This document shows positions 5,461-6,298 of a stretch of DNA of 6,298 bases, one piece after another. The position numbers and the translations under genes were made by a program. This stretch comes from AWTP1-13 sp041288195. GTDB taxonomy: Bacteria; Pseudomonadota; Alphaproteobacteria; Rhizobiales; Hyphomicrobiaceae. Location of the stretch: NCBI GenBank assembly GCA_041288195.1, contig JBGGME010000363.1, positions 1 to 6,298 on the forward strand, read 5' to 3'. Position 1 is the first letter of the stretch. Each line of letters opens with the position of its first letter. The notes below the pieces were generated by a model. The model saw only the letters and a program-made list of their open reading frames with translations. It was not told the DNA's origin and made no database searches.

Positions 5461-6298
5461 CTGACAAGAGCAAAAAGACCGTCGGCATGATCGGCCTCGG
5501 CATCATGGGCCATGCCATGTCCAAGAACCTGATCGAGTCCGGGTTCGCGGTCGTCGGCTACGACATCGCCAGGCCGGCCGTCACGCGCTTTGCCGACATC
5601 GGCGGGCGCGTCGCGGCCTCGGTCGGCGAGGTGGCGCGGCAGGCGAACGTCCTTCTCACATCGCTGCCCTCGGTAGCCGCGTTCCGCGACGTGGTGCGCG
5701 AGGTCAAGGAAGCACCGCGCGCCGACCGCGTCCTCGCGGAGACCAGCACCTTCCCGCTCGATGCCAAAATCTCAGGGCGCGACGAGCTGGCGAAGGCCGG
5801 CATCATCATGCTCGATTGCCCGCTGTCGGGCTCCGGCAGCCGGGCGCTGGTGCGCGACGTCCTCGTCTACGCCAGCGGCGACAAGGCTGCCTACGATCGC
5901 TGCCTCCCCGTGTTCCAGGGCTTCTCGCGTGCGCCGCACTATCTGGGCCCGTTCGGCAACGGCTCCAAGATGAAGTACGTGGCCAACCTGCTGGTGGCGA
6001 TCCACACGGCGGCCGCCGGCGAAGCCTTCGCGCTCGCGCGCAAGGTCGGCCTCGACCCCGCGCAGATGTACGAGGTGGTAGGCGACGGGGCCGCCGGCTC
6101 GCGCGCCATGCACGTGCGCAAGGACATGCTGATCGCCGACCGCTACACCCCGATCCGCACCATGCCGCTCGAGCTGTGGCGCAAGGACATGCAGATCATC
6201 GCCGACTTCGCCAACTCGGCCGCGTGCCCGGTGCCGATGTTCTCGGCCGCCGTTCCGCTCTTCAACGCCGCGGTGGCGTCGGGATACGGCGATCAGGA
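5457..6298 (+). CDS. NAD(P)-dependent beta-hydroxyacid dehydrogenase (3-hydroxyisobutyrate dehydrogenase family), 3' end outside window
   Basis: About 280 residues are visible, nearly the whole of a family whose members are usually about 290-300 residues. The N-terminal Rossmann domain has VGMIGLGIMGHAMSKNL (9-25) with the GxGxxG nucleotide loop and D36 at the end of the second strand. TSLPSVAAFRDVV (68-80) and ETSTFP (95-100) follow. The substrate-binding motif DCPLSGSGSRA (120-130) departs from the usual D-x-P-V-S-G-G. GNGSKMKYVANLL (167-179) supplies the catalytic lysine, K173 by alignment, with Ala at the first and Asn at the second position of the usual NN pair. LWRKDM (240-245) is the conserved C-terminal K-D site. 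The enzyme should interconvert a beta-hydroxyacid and its semialdehyde, such as hydroxyisobutyrate or tartronate-semialdehyde types, in the cytoplasm. It starts with GTG, overlapping the hydrolase stop. The frame is open at the window edge, with no stop seen. Confidence 0.9.
   Translation, partial: MTDKSKKTVGMIGLGIMGHAMSKNLIESGFAVVGYDIARPAVTRFADIGGRVAASVGEVARQANVLLTSLPSVAAFRDVVREVKEAPRADRVLAETSTFPLDAKISGRDELAKAGIIMLDCPLSGSGSRALVRDVLVYASGDKAAYDRCLPVFQGFSRAPHYLGPFGNGSKMKYVANLLVAIHTAAAGEAFALARKVGLDPAQMYEVVGDGAAGSRAMHVRKDMLIADRYTPIRTMPLELWRKDMQIIADFANSAACPVPMFSAAVPLFNAAVASGYGDQ

Overview
The window is GC-rich (roughly two-thirds G+C by eye), densely packed and transcribed entirely left to right. 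The codon bias, the Tat-exported solute-binding protein, the GTG starts and the mix of families fit a proteobacterium with a large catabolic repertoire (Hyphomicrobiales- or Burkholderiales-like). That is an inference from style, with no taxonomic marker gene in view. There are no RNA genes, mobile elements, CRISPR arrays or long repeats that I can see.

Layout: (1) positions 1-279 are the 3' end of a gene that looks like a flavin-dependent monooxygenase. (2) A 75-base gap (280-354) is the only appreciable non-coding stretch and ends in a strong ribosome binding site. (3) Positions 355-3551 encode a carbohydrate-type (CUT1-like) ABC importer: a Tat-exported solute-binding protein and two permeases (MalF-like and MalG-like), joined by an ATGA overlap and a 3-base gap. 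No ATPase is present. (4) Positions 3577-4509 encode an NMT1/SsuA-type periplasmic-binding-fold protein that has no signal peptide, and the local stop codon leaves no room for one. (5) Positions 4525-5460 encode a TIM-barrel amidohydrolase of the lactonase type (COG3618/amidohydrolase 2). (6) From 5457 to the window edge runs a nearly complete NAD(P)-dependent beta-hydroxyacid dehydrogenase (3-hydroxyisobutyrate dehydrogenase family), overlapping the hydrolase by GTGA.

The tight spacing from 355 onward suggests one operon. A plausible reading is a catabolic cluster: a polyhydroxylated or sugar-like compound, possibly an aromatic-derived acid, is imported; a lactone or related ester is opened by the amidohydrolase; and a hydroxyacid or semialdehyde is interconverted by the dehydrogenase. 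The substrate cannot be read from the sequence. All the families are known. The points that deserve a second look are the leaderless binding-fold protein, the missing ATPase, and the non-canonical active-site residues in the hydrolase and the dehydrogenase.
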